A stretch of DNA of 64,000 nucleotides from SIG307 sp964545045 (lineage in GTDB: Bacteria; Bacillota; Clostridia; Lachnospirales; Lachnospiraceae): NCBI GenBank assembly GCA_964545045.1, contig CAZJEN010000008.1, forward strand, positions 39,729-103,728, written 5' to 3'. Shown one piece after another: positions 26,725 to 35,249 of this stretch. Position numbers and translations under genes: made by a program. Position 1 is the stretch's first letter. Each line of letters opens with the position of its first letter. A model generated the notes under the pieces. The model ran no database searches. It was given only the letters and a program-made list of their open reading frames with translations, and had not been told where the DNA came from.

Positions 26725-27522
26725 ATGACAGCCGGCGTATATGAAACAACAAAAAAAGACGGAACCCCTTCCTACCGTGCTTCCTTTACTCACAAAGGAA
26801 AACATATCAGTTTAGGAAGCTTTCCCACCAAAGAAGGAGCCCATCGGGCCTATCTGACCGCGGAACTTTTACTCCGTTCCCCGGAAGGCGCCCTTTTATC
26901 TCTTTCCGACTACGCCGCTGCCGGCAAAACCCTTTCCTACGAAAAGTGGGTCATCCTATTGAACCTCCGGGACAACGGCATATATTTTAAGACACCGATT
27001 TACTTGTATCGACGTTATTTTGTGTATCATTATAATGAAGAAATCCATTTGAAATTTGATGCCGATGACTTGTTTTACTATTCGAATCATAAGATTATGA
27101 AGCGGGGAGGACACCTTTTTGTGGCGGATTACGGCATGCAGGTTACCCTGACCTCCCGTTACGGCATCAAACCCTATGCCGTAGAAGGCAGAGACTACTG
27201 CTTTATCAACGGCGATTCCACCGATTTCCGCTACGGCAACTTGGAAATATACAACCGTTATACCGGCGTCACCTCCCAGTACAAAAACGGTAAAACCGTT
27301 TATCTGGCAAAAATTCACGTCAACGGTGATTTTATTATAGGAAGATACTCCACGGAAGAAGAAGCGGCCATCGCTTACAACAAAGCCGCAGATTTACTCA
27401 ACAGGCTGGGCATTGACAAGAATTATTCCAGAAATTACGTAGAAGGAATTACGGAATCGGAGGCTGCGGATATATATAAGAAGATACGCATTTCTCCGAA
27501 GCTGAAGCTTGCGGTAAAATAG
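26725..27522 (+). CDS. Double-AP2-domain protein with degenerate HNH-like centre
   Basis: 265 aa. An N-terminal AP2-like DNA-binding domain (about 4-50: GVYETTKKDGTPSYRASF, LGSFPTKEGAHRAY) and a C-terminal one (about 195-240: VYLAKIHVNGDFIIGRYST, EEAAIAYNKAADLL) flank a middle region. That region reads INGDSTDFRYGNLEIYNRYT, resembling the conserved HIDGNKxNNRxxNLE core of HNH homing endonucleases but without the leading His. The likely origin is a homing endonuclease that lost catalysis and kept DNA binding; this is an inference. The start follows GAGGAGG. It lies 77 bp upstream of rnpB on the same strand. Confidence 0.75.
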   Translation: MTAGVYETTKKDGTPSYRASFTHKGKHISLGSFPTKEGAHRAYLTAELLLRSPEGALLSLSDYAAAGKTLSYEKWVILLNLRDNGIYFKTPIYLYRRYFVYHYNEEIHLKFDADDLFYYSNHKIMKRGGHLFVADYGMQVTLTSRYGIKPYAVEGRDYCFINGDSTDFRYGNLEIYNRYTGVTSQYKNGKTVYLAKIHVNGDFIIGRYSTEEEAAIAYNKAADLLNRLGIDKNYSRNYVEGITESEAADIYKKIRISPKLKLAVK

Positions 27523-27567
27523 CAGTTTTTCTGTTTTCCCGAAGCTCCTGTCTGCAAATTCTACCCT

Positions 27568-27595
27568 TTACAGATGAAAAAAAATATGCTAGGAT
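27568..27595 (+). promoter_or_regulatory. Promoter of rnpB
   Basis: TTTACA (27568-27573), 16-bp spacer, TAGGAT (27590-27595), immediately before the RNA. Confidence 0.65.
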
Positions 27596-27598
27596 AGA

Positions 27599-27953
27599 GC
27601 AGAGTAGCACAGATGATCGCGCCCGTAAGGGTGAGGAAAGTCCGGGCTCCACAGGGCAGGGTGCCGGATAACGTCCGGTCGGGGCGACCCGAAGGCCAGT
27701 GCAACAGAAAAGAAACCGCCGGTTTTTACCGGTAAGGGTGGAATGGCGGTGTAAGAGACCACCGCTCTTGCGGTAACGTAAGAGGCTGTGTAAACCCCAC
27801 TCGGAGCAAGACAAAACAGAAAGCGATACGGCGGCCCGTCGTGCTTTCGGGTATGTCGCGTTTTGTACCGCAAGGTGCAAAGGAGCTGTGCGGTAACGTA
27901 CAGTCAAGATAGATGATCATCTGATACAGAACCCGGCTTACAGTGCTACTCAT
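27599..27953 (+). ncRNA. rnpB: RNase P RNA, bacterial type A-like
   Basis: Catalytic RNA of RNase P, which matures tRNA 5' ends. The universally conserved blocks are present: GAGGAAAGTCCGGGCTC near the 5' end and ACAGAACCCGGCTTACA near the 3' end. Helix P1 is formed by GAGTAGCAC (27602-27610) with GTGCTACTC (27943-27951). Repeated GGTAACGTA-type tetraloop receptor segments lie in the middle. Open frames overlapping it on the minus strand are artefacts of its structured, stop-poor sequence. Confidence 0.96.
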
Positions 27954-27981
27954 TTTCGAATATTAATATATGTCATGATAC

Positions 27982-28025
27982 AAAAAGGATGTCGACACCT
28001 ATGCATTGGTTCCGACATCCTTTTT
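27982..28025. terminator. Bidirectional terminator between rnpB and the coiled-coil gene
   Basis: AAAAAGGATGTCG ... CGACATCCTTTTT: 13-bp perfect stem serving converging transcripts. Confidence 0.9.
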
Positions 28026-28075
28026 CACTCATTGTATTCTCCCTGTATATCTATCTCCGGTGCTTCATCGACAGC

Positions 28076-28435
28076 TTACGCTATACCGACCTTTTCTTTT
28101 ACTTTTCTCATATCATTTTCTAAAACATTTACACGAAGATGCATCAATTCCTTCTCCGTCTCTACCTTTAACGCTTCATCCAGCTTCCTGCTCAAATCAA
28201 GATGACCTTCCGCAACAACCCGGATATTCTTGTTGGTCTCATTCTCTAAGGTAAGCTGCAAACCTCGTACATCATGCTCCAGAACCTGCACTTTGTCGTT
28301 CAGAACCTGCACTTCGTCATTCAAACCCTGTACTTCTTCACTCAGAACCTGCACTTTTTCTTTCAGTTCCCGAACATCTGTCTTCAATTCTTGCATGTCG
28401 CCATAGATAGCTACTATCATTTCATTTTGTGTCAT
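28076..28435 (-). CDS. Heptad-repeat coiled-coil protein of unknown function
   Basis: About 119 aa, almost wholly alpha-helical. The centre consists of near-perfect heptads (VQVLNDK, VQVLEHD, VQVLSEE) encoded by a 21-bp tandem repeat. There is no catalytic motif, signal or membrane span. An ATG ten codons earlier (28465) is in frame, but the predicted transcript start (~28479) would leave that start almost leaderless. The ATG at 28435 follows AAGGGAGGG and the sequence MTQNEM is typical for such small proteins, so I use it. It is probably an oligomerising scaffold or regulator. Confidence 0.7.
   Translation of the reverse strand: MTQNEMIVAIYGDMQELKTDVRELKEKVQVLSEEVQGLNDEVQVLNDKVQVLEHDVRGLQLTLENETNKNIRVVAEGHLDLSRKLDEALKVETEKELMHLRVNVLENDMRKVKEKVGIA
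28277..28368. repeat. 21-bp tandem repeat encoding heptads
   Basis: Four to five copies of a unit reading approximately TTCAGAACCTGCACTTYGTCR on the plus strand, each coding one double heptad-step of the coiled coil. The copy number is prone to slippage. It is not a CRISPR because there are no spacers. Confidence 0.7.
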
Positions 28436-28485
28436 ACCGTCCCTCCCTTCAAATGGGCTTTTCATATGTTCTTCCCCTCAGGAAT

Positions 28486-28514
28486 AGTCTAACACGTATC
28501 ATTCGCAATGTAAA
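28486..28514 (-). promoter_or_regulatory. Promoter of the coiled-coil gene
   Basis: Minus strand TTTACA (28509-28514), 17-bp spacer, TAGACT (28486-28491). Confidence 0.65.
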
Positions 28515-28572
28515 GTCCTTTCTTCGATAACGTCTAATATATTGGACATTATCCGAAATTTCTTCACTGACA

Positions 28573-30237
28573 TCATACCTTAAAGCAGCTTCCGCCCACA
28601 AACTCTCTCAGAACCGAGTTATGCGGAATATCATCACTTCCCGCCCCCAGAAAATAATCCAGGAACTTAAGCAGACGTTTCGCCTCGGTATAGGCAGGAG
28701 AATCTACCGGCACGCTGAACAACAGCGGTTCTGCGTACTGCTTCAATACCGCCAGTTCATACAGCAGTGCAGAATTAAACATCACATCACAATCCTCCTG
28801 ATACGGGAAAATATTGTCCTGCTCCCCTCGGCGTACCGACGGCCACATCAGAATTGTCTTTTCCGCGGAAGCGCCTCTGGTCCGTGCATCCCGCACGATC
28901 CGGCGAATCAGTCTTCCGTCCGTGGTCGGAATCCGGTTATGTTCATCTACATTTAACTGGGTCAGGGCACTGATATAAATCTTAAACTTATTCTTTCGCG
29001 GCAAAGAGTGGGACAGCAAATCATTCAAACCATGAATTCCCTCGATAACCAGAATATCATCTTTGCCCAGCTTCTTTTTATTTCCCTTGTACTCTCTTTT
29101 GCCGGTTTTAAAGTTAAAACTCGGAAGTTCTACCTCTTCTCCCCGGAGCAGTGCGGTCATGTCCGCATTGAACTGCTCAACGTCAATGGCTCCCAGACAT
29201 TCAAAGTCATAATTTCCGTCCGCATCCTTCGGCGTTTTTTCTCTGTCCACAAAATAATCATCCACAGCAATCGGGTGCGGATGCAAACCTACCGCACGGA
29301 GCTGAATGGAAAGACGATGGGAAAAGGTAGTCTTTCCGGAGGAAGACGGTCCCGCAATCATTACAAACTTTACATTACCCTTTTTAACGATTTCTTCCGC
29401 CACTTCCGCAATTTTCTTTTCCTGCAAAGCCTCCTGAATCAAAACGATGTCGTTAAACTCGCCCTTTGTAATTACCTCATTCAGATCTCCTACCGTTTCG
29501 ATCCCCATACGCTTACACCAGAGATTGGACTCTTGGAAGGTCGCAAACAGCTTTTCCCGCTGAACGAAGCCGGACATACAATTCGGCTGTTTAATGTCCG
29601 GTAACAGCAGAAGAAATCCTTCCTTGTACGGGAAGAAATCAAAATACCGCAACACTTCTGTAGAATCCGGCATATAACCGTAGAAATAATCCTCGAAACC
29701 GCCCAGATTATAGATATTTGTCTTAGAAACCCGGCGGAACTTAAACAACTTTTCTTTATCGTACATCTTATGGCGACGGAACATCTCCGTTGCTTCTGCC
29801 GTTGCTACGGAACGCTTATGAAATACTACCTTTTCGGAAACAAGACGACGCATTTCCTTCTTGATTAACCGTGCCGCATCCTCGTCCAGTTGCACATTAC
29901 CGTCAATTTCCCCGTAATAACCGTTTCCGATGGCATGCTCGATACGGACCTTATTAATCTTATCCTTTCCCAACACCTTATAGATGGAAGAAATCATCAA
30001 AAAGAACATACCGCGGGTATAGGTACGGTAACCGTCCTTATCCGCCGTGGTCAGAAACTCCAACTCACAATCCCGGTCCAGCGTCTTGCTAAGTTCACAC
30101 AGATTACCATCCCTGCGTGCCAAAATAATATCGTGTACATAGTCCTTCTCAAACTGCTTCGCAAACTCGGCCAACTTCGTGCCTCTGGCTACTTTATGTA
30201 CCCCGTCCTTCATCGTTATCGTTACTGCATTTTCCAT
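28573..30237 (-). CDS. Nucleoside (uridine) kinase with N-terminal TGS-like domain
   Basis: 554 aa. A TGS/ubiquitin-like N-terminus (about 1-65) and a ThrRS-SAD-like region with FHKRSVATAEATEMF precede a P-loop kinase domain. Walker A GPSSSGKTTFSHRL lies near residue 295-308, followed by VDDYFVDREKTP and DILVIEGIHGLND, as in uridine kinase/phosphoribulokinase proteins. The fusion is typical of Clostridia. An upstream in-frame start at 30291 would overlap trmK. The ATG at 30237 follows GGAAGGTGG and is preferred. It probably phosphorylates a nucleoside; the exact substrate cannot be read from sequence. Confidence 0.88.
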   Translation of the reverse strand: MENAVTITMKDGVHKVARGTKLAEFAKQFEKDYVHDIILARRDGNLCELSKTLDRDCELEFLTTADKDGYRTYTRGMFFLMISSIYKVLGKDKINKVRIEHAIGNGYYGEIDGNVQLDEDAARLIKKEMRRLVSEKVVFHKRSVATAEATEMFRRHKMYDKEKLFKFRRVSKTNIYNLGGFEDYFYGYMPDSTEVLRYFDFFPYKEGFLLLLPDIKQPNCMSGFVQREKLFATFQESNLWCKRMGIETVGDLNEVITKGEFNDIVLIQEALQEKKIAEVAEEIVKKGNVKFVMIAGPSSSGKTTFSHRLSIQLRAVGLHPHPIAVDDYFVDREKTPKDADGNYDFECLGAIDVEQFNADMTALLRGEEVELPSFNFKTGKREYKGNKKKLGKDDILVIEGIHGLNDLLSHSLPRKNKFKIYISALTQLNVDEHNRIPTTDGRLIRRIVRDARTRGASAEKTILMWPSVRRGEQDNIFPYQEDCDVMFNSALLYELAVLKQYAEPLLFSVPVDSPAYTEAKRLLKFLDYFLGAGSDDIPHNSVLREFVGGSCFKV

Positions 30238-30277
30238 AAGAAACCACCTTCCCGAACCCTGCGCCGTCGCAAGCGTT

Positions 30278-31012
30278 CTATTTATTTGCAAGTTTCTCCG
30301 TCATTGCTTCATTACGCTTTCGCTGAAGCAGAAGCTCTTCCTTTCGTCTCCCGGCCTTCTCGGTCCCCACCGTCGACAGTCCCTCAAGAACCGTTCCGAT
30401 GGTTTCCCTCTCCTGTGCCAAAAAATCCCTTAATACAGAATATGCTTCTTCTCTCAAATACTTTCCGTACAAATATTCCTCTTCGGTCCACGGTTCTTCT
30501 TCACCGTGCTCTGCCCGGAGTATCGTATAATACTTTCCATCCTCAAACAGCATATCCTCCTCCGTAATCCGGAAGCCGATTTGCTGCACGAAACGCCGGA
30601 ACTGTGCAATCTCGGACTGAGGCTGCAACACCAGTTCCTTTACCCCGGCCACCTTCTCCGGATAAGCGGTCAGAATCCGTTCCATCAAAGGACCACCCAT
30701 TCCTCCGATGAGAATGGTATCCGTTTCTCCCGGCAAAAGAGCCTCAAGACCATCCGAAAGCCGCAAGGATATCTTATCTTCCATCCCGAACTTTTTTACG
30801 TTTTCTTTTGCTCTGGCAAGCGGTCCGGCATTCACATCCATGGCAATGACCCCGGGTGCAATGCCCTGCTCCACCAGATAAATCGATGTATAGGCGTGGT
30901 CACAGCCCACGTCCGCTGTGCGGTTCCCGCGGCCGACAAAGCCTGCCGTCCGAAGCATACGCTCCGACAAAAAACCTGCCACACCAACCCGGTTTCCCAC
31001 TCTTTCTTCCAT
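30278..31012 (-). CDS. trmK: tRNA (adenine(22)-N1)-methyltransferase TrmK
   Basis: SAM-dependent Rossmann methyltransferase of the COG2384 family. Visible are the SAM-binding motif ADVGCDHAYTSIYLV near residues 33-47, the acidic MDVNAGPL motif and the family-typical ILIGGMGGPLMERIL. The 244-aa length fits. It lies 10 bp after rpoD, the conserved Firmicute arrangement. Confidence 0.93.
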   Translation of the reverse strand: MEERVGNRVGVAGFLSERMLRTAGFVGRGNRTADVGCDHAYTSIYLVEQGIAPGVIAMDVNAGPLARAKENVKKFGMEDKISLRLSDGLEALLPGETDTILIGGMGGPLMERILTAYPEKVAGVKELVLQPQSEIAQFRRFVQQIGFRITEEDMLFEDGKYYTILRAEHGEEEPWTEEEYLYGKYLREEAYSVLRDFLAQERETIGTVLEGLSTVGTEKAGRRKEELLLQRKRNEAMTEKLANK

Positions 31013-31022
31013 TGTATTCTCC

Positions 31023-32147
31023 TTATTCCAAATAATCCCTTAATTTTTTCGAACGGCTCGGATGACGCAGCTTACGAAGAGCCTTCGCCTCAATCTGACG
31101 AATACGCTCTCTCGTTACGTTAAATTCACGTCCCACTTCCTCCAGCGTTCTGCCTCTGCCGTCGTCCAGACCGAAACGCAGGCGAAGTACATTCCGCTCT
31201 CTCTCGGTCAAAGTATCCAGCACATCGCTGATTTGCTCGCGAAGAAGGGTAAAGGCTGCCTGTTCTGCCGGCACCGGAATATGGTCATCCTGAATAAAAT
31301 CTCCAAGATGGCTATCCTCTTCCTCACCGATCGGTGTCTCCAGAGACACCGGCTCCTGAGCAATTTTCTGAATCTCACGCACACGTTCCAGAGACATATG
31401 CATCTCCTTTGCAATCTCCTCCGGAAGCGGCTCTCTGCCGTACTCCTGCAAGAGCTGACGCTGTACGCGAATCAGCTTATTAATCGTCTCTACCATATGC
31501 ACCGGAATACGGATGGTACGGGCCTGATCCGCAATGGCTCTCGTAATCGCCTGACGAATCCACCAGGTCGCATAGGTAGAAAACTTGTATCCCTTCCGGT
31601 AATCAAACTTCTCAACCGCCTTAATAAGACCGAGATTGCCTTCCTGAATCAGGTCCAGGAACTGCATACCTCTGCCCACATAACGCTTTGCGATACTAAC
31701 AACAAGACGCAGGTTTGCCTCGGACAAGCGCTTCTTTGCCGCCTCGTCTCCCTCTTCCATCTTGATTGCCAGCTCCATTTCTTCCTCCGCGGTCAAAAGC
31801 GGAACCTTACCGATTTCCTTTAAATACATGCGTACCGGGTCCTCAAGGCTCACACCCTCCGGCACAGACAAATCCAGATTCTCCAGTTCCTCGGTCTCCG
31901 CATCGTCCTCCAACAAAAGGGCGTCGTCCGGCTCGTCGTCACCATCCATATTGATGTCGGTAATGCGGAGCACGTCCACATTGTTCGCCTCCAAAAACTC
32001 GTAAATACGCTCAGTCATCGCCTCGTCCATTTCCACGTCCGCCATGAAATCGGCGATTTCCTGATACTCCAATACATTCTTCTTCTTTGCGGCATATGCC
32101 AACAAATCCTTCATCTTTGCCTGAAAACGTTCCATATTTCCTTCCAT
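31023..32147 (-). CDS. rpoD: Primary sigma factor SigA (RpoD)
   Basis: Housekeeping sigma factor. In 374 aa it has region 1.1 (MKDLLAYAAKKK), region 1.2 (EDPVRMYLKEIGKVPLL), regions 2.1-2.4 with GNLGLIKAVEKFDYRKGYKF and YATWWIRQAITRAI, region 3 (EYGREPLPEEIA) and the region 4 helix-turn-helix (TLEEVGREFNVTRERIRQIE). Its -35/-10 targets match the many TTGACA/TATAAT promoters in this window. It is in line with dnaG upstream and trmK downstream. Confidence 0.98.
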   Translation of the reverse strand: MEGNMERFQAKMKDLLAYAAKKKNVLEYQEIADFMADVEMDEAMTERIYEFLEANNVDVLRITDINMDGDDEPDDALLLEDDAETEELENLDLSVPEGVSLEDPVRMYLKEIGKVPLLTAEEEMELAIKMEEGDEAAKKRLSEANLRLVVSIAKRYVGRGMQFLDLIQEGNLGLIKAVEKFDYRKGYKFSTYATWWIRQAITRAIADQARTIRIPVHMVETINKLIRVQRQLLQEYGREPLPEEIAKEMHMSLERVREIQKIAQEPVSLETPIGEEEDSHLGDFIQDDHIPVPAEQAAFTLLREQISDVLDTLTERERNVLRLRFGLDDGRGRTLEEVGREFNVTRERIRQIEAKALRKLRHPSRSKKLRDYLE

Positions 32148-32203
32148 ATGCTTCCTCCATATTGCACATTCTTTCCGACATTTCGGAAAAATATACCTTC
32201 TGC

Positions 32204-33979
32204 CTACAGTCCTGCCTTTTGTAACGTTGTATTTAAAGATGCCTGTTCCGCAATGGCCTTCTGCATTGCCTCCAGGTCCCCCGTTTCCGCCGCTCGTCCC
32301 ATCCGCATTTCGATGCTGCTTTGTTTTACTTTCCGGACCGTCTCCGCAAATGCTTTGGCCTTTTGCATCTCATCCAAATCGCCAAGCAGAGTGGTCTGGA
32401 ACAGCTCCGCAGCCTTCGCCTGCTCCTCCTTCGTCTCGTAACGGTTCAGGATACGCGCCGGTATTACCGTTCCCTCCTTTTCGTATTGTTCAAACACTTC
32501 CTTTGCTGCCCCGTAGTAGAACTCGTCCGTAAAATCCTCTGCCGTAACAATCCCCTTCACTTTTCCCAGCAGAGCCGGGTCCGTCGTCAACCACGTAAGC
32601 AAAAGCTTCTGGGAAGTGTAAAGTCCACCTTCCTGTTTTTGCTTTTTTCGTTCCGTATAAACCGGTTCCTTCTTCTCCTCCGTCGGCATCTCCGCACTTC
32701 CGTACTGATTTACCAACTTATTTAGCATATCAAAGCTGATCTGATATTCCTTAGCCACCGCCTCCGTATAGGTACGGCGCTCCAGCTCCTCCGTAAACTG
32801 CAAAAGCTTCTTTGCCGTCTCCCGGAAAAACTTCGTCTTCTGCTCCGGGTCCGAAAAATCAAACTCATTCTTTAACACATCAATTTCAAAATAAAAACTG
32901 TTTCTTGCCTCCTGAATCCGCTTTTCGTACTCTTCCGCCCCCAATGCCTTAATAAACTCATCCGGGTCCTTATAAGGCTTCATGTTAATGACCTTTGCGG
33001 AAATACCGGCCGCACGTAAAATCGGAATCGCCCGGAGAGCCGCCTTCTGTCCGGCGCCGTCGCTGTCGTAGGTAATATAAACTTCCTTTACATACCGGGC
33101 AATGAGATTTGCCTGCAGGCCCGTAAACGCCGTACCAAGAGACGCCACCGCATTGGTAAACCCGGCCTGATGCAGGGAAATCACGTCCATGTAGCCCTCG
33201 CAAAGGAGAAAATAACTCTTTCTGGACTGTCTCGCATAATTGAGTGCATACAAATTCCGGCTCTTATCAAAAATAGGCGTTTCCGGAGAGTTCAGATACT
33301 TCGGTTCTCCGTCACCCATAACTCGACCGCCGAAGCCGATAACCTTACTGTTGCCGTCCATAATCGGGAACATGGCACGATTCCAGAACTTGTCGTACAC
33401 TCCCCTCTTTTCGTCAAAGGTAAACAGACCGCTTTCTCTTAAAATATCATCATCAAAGCCCTGATTTTTCAAATAGCCGTACAGTTCCCTGCCGCCTTTA
33501 TCGGAATAGCCGAGACCGAACTTGGTAATGGTCTCGTCGGACAAACCTCTCTTCTTAAAATAACCGTAAGCCGTCTGTCCCGCATCCTTTTTCATCCGGA
33601 CATAATAAAACTTCGCCGCTTCTTTATTAATGTCAAACAGACGCATGCGCCTGTCGGCCTTTCTCTTTGCCTCCGGGGTAAACTCCTGCTCCGGAAGCTT
33701 AATCCCCGCCCGGTCCGCCAAATGCTGTATCGCCTCCGGGAACGAAAAATTCTCATACTCCATCAAAAAGGTAAACACATTGCCGCCCACACCACAGCCG
33801 AAGCAATGATACATCTGTCTGCTGCCGCTGACAGAAAAGCTGGGGGTCTTCTCTCCGTGAAACGGACAAAGCCCCATGTAGTTGGAACCCTTCTTCTGAA
33901 GCTTTATATACGTGCCGATGACATCCACAATGTCACTGCCGGACCGTACCTCTTCCACCACTTCATCCGAGTAGTACAT
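32204..33979 (-). CDS. dnaG: DNA primase
   Basis: Makes RNA primers for replication. The 591 aa show the CHC2 zinc-binding domain (CPFHGEKTPSF, then CFGCGVGGN, about residues 38-68), the catalytic core, and the Toprim domain with LLCEGYMDVISLHQ and TYDSDGAGQKA. A C-terminal helicase-interaction domain follows. The start follows AGAGGTGA. It precedes rpoD by 56 bp in the macromolecular synthesis operon. Confidence 0.97.
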   Translation of the reverse strand: MYYSDEVVEEVRSGSDIVDVIGTYIKLQKKGSNYMGLCPFHGEKTPSFSVSGSRQMYHCFGCGVGGNVFTFLMEYENFSFPEAIQHLADRAGIKLPEQEFTPEAKRKADRRMRLFDINKEAAKFYYVRMKKDAGQTAYGYFKKRGLSDETITKFGLGYSDKGGRELYGYLKNQGFDDDILRESGLFTFDEKRGVYDKFWNRAMFPIMDGNSKVIGFGGRVMGDGEPKYLNSPETPIFDKSRNLYALNYARQSRKSYFLLCEGYMDVISLHQAGFTNAVASLGTAFTGLQANLIARYVKEVYITYDSDGAGQKAALRAIPILRAAGISAKVINMKPYKDPDEFIKALGAEEYEKRIQEARNSFYFEIDVLKNEFDFSDPEQKTKFFRETAKKLLQFTEELERRTYTEAVAKEYQISFDMLNKLVNQYGSAEMPTEEKKEPVYTERKKQKQEGGLYTSQKLLLTWLTTDPALLGKVKGIVTAEDFTDEFYYGAAKEVFEQYEKEGTVIPARILNRYETKEEQAKAAELFQTTLLGDLDEMQKAKAFAETVRKVKQSSIEMRMGRAAETGDLEAMQKAIAEQASLNTTLQKAGL

Positions 33980-34044
33980 AAATCACCTCTCTATATAAAT
34001 TCGTGCGATCCACCGGAGGCTGTACTAGGTGCATGTCCATGCAC

Positions 34045-35052
34045 TTAATAGACACTCCACGCATCCGGAATCATAATTTCCGTATAAGTCGTTGTTGCAA
34101 AGCGGTCGGACATTCCGGCAATGTAGTCACACACCACTCTGGAAACTGCCTCGCCGCCCTCTATCATCCGGAGAAACTTCCCCGGCAAAAGCTCTGAATG
34201 ATCCATATAGTACTCATACAGCTGCTCAATCATCTTTTCTGCTTTTTTCTCCTCACCCTTTGCCTTCGGATTAGTATATACACTCTCAAACATATACAGA
34301 CGAAGATTTAACATCGCCTCTTCCACCGCCGGCGACATACAAATATCTCCTGCTTCTTCGCTGGTGGTAATAATATCATGAATCAGCGTATTCAAACGCT
34401 CTCTCGGAGAATGTCCCAACACACTGGTATACAGTGTAGGAATATCTTCTTCTCTGATAATCTGTCCGCGAATAGCATCGTCAATATCGTGATTAATATA
34501 CGCAATTTTATCCGAAAGACGAACAATCTTTCCTTCCATGGTAGCCGGCATTCCTTCTGTCTGATGATTCAGGATGCCATCCCTTACTTCCTTGGTCAAA
34601 TTCAGCCCCCGACCCTGCTTTTCCAAACGTTCCACCACGCGGATACTCTGTTCGCTGTGTTCAAATCCGTCCGGACAAACTCTGGCAAGTGCACGCTCCC
34701 CTGCATGTCCGAAAGGAGTATGTCCCAAATCGTGGCCCAAGGCAATAGCCTCGGTTAAATCCTCATTGAGACGCAACGCCTTTGCAATGGTTCTGGCATT
34801 CTGGGAAACCTCCAGGGTATGGGTCAGACGATTGCGGTAATGGTCGCCTTCCGGCGCTAAAAACACCTGGGTCTTCCCCTTCAAACGACGAAACGCCTTG
34901 CAATGCAGAATACGGTCCCGGTCCCGTTGATACTCCGGACGCAGGTCACACATTTCCTCCGGTACATCACGCCCCTGTGTCTCATCACTGAAGGCCGCCT
35001 TCGGGCTGAGATATTCGTGTTCTCGTTGCTCCATTCTTTCGCGAATCGTCAT
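34045..35052 (-). CDS. dgt: Deoxyguanosinetriphosphate triphosphohydrolase-like protein
   Basis: HD-domain dNTPase, 335 aa, with metal-binding motifs RLTHTLEVSQNARTIA and LGHDLGHTPFGHAGE and a C-terminal HD-associated domain. It releases deoxynucleosides from dNTPs and is regularly found before dnaG in Clostridia. An in-frame start at 35118 exists, but the ATG at 35052 follows AGGAGG at ideal spacing. The short palindrome GTGCATG-tc-CATGCAC at 34031-34046 straddles its stop. Confidence 0.93.
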   Translation of the reverse strand: MTIRERMEQREHEYLSPKAAFSDETQGRDVPEEMCDLRPEYQRDRDRILHCKAFRRLKGKTQVFLAPEGDHYRNRLTHTLEVSQNARTIAKALRLNEDLTEAIALGHDLGHTPFGHAGERALARVCPDGFEHSEQSIRVVERLEKQGRGLNLTKEVRDGILNHQTEGMPATMEGKIVRLSDKIAYINHDIDDAIRGQIIREEDIPTLYTSVLGHSPRERLNTLIHDIITTSEEAGDICMSPAVEEAMLNLRLYMFESVYTNPKAKGEEKKAEKMIEQLYEYYMDHSELLPGKFLRMIEGGEAVSRVVCDYIAGMSDRFATTTYTEIMIPDAWSVY

Positions 35053-35188
35053 TTTGACCTCCTGCTTTCGTCTTTTTTCCAAAACGTCAACTACACATCG
35101 TTGCCCCTTCGACAACATCCGAGTTTTTCCCCGTATAAATATAATACGACAAAAAAAAGGAATTTCCTTTTAATTTTTGAATAAATGT

Positions 35189-35228
35189 AAAAAAGGCCTG
35201 CGGGAGCGCAATGCGTCCCCGGCAAGCC
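35189..35228 (-). terminator. Terminator of glgP
   Basis: Minus strand GGCTTGCCGGGG ... CTCCCGCAGGCC followed by TTTTTTA, just after the glgP stop. Confidence 0.85.
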
Positions 35229-35249
35229 CTAATCAATACATACGCTTTT

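Noticed and set aside
27449..27953. Several minus-strand frames over rnpB
   Set aside because: The RNase P RNA explains this stretch; the frames have no ribosome-binding sites.
28277..28368. CRISPR array
   Set aside because: The 21-bp units are contiguous without spacers and encode heptads.
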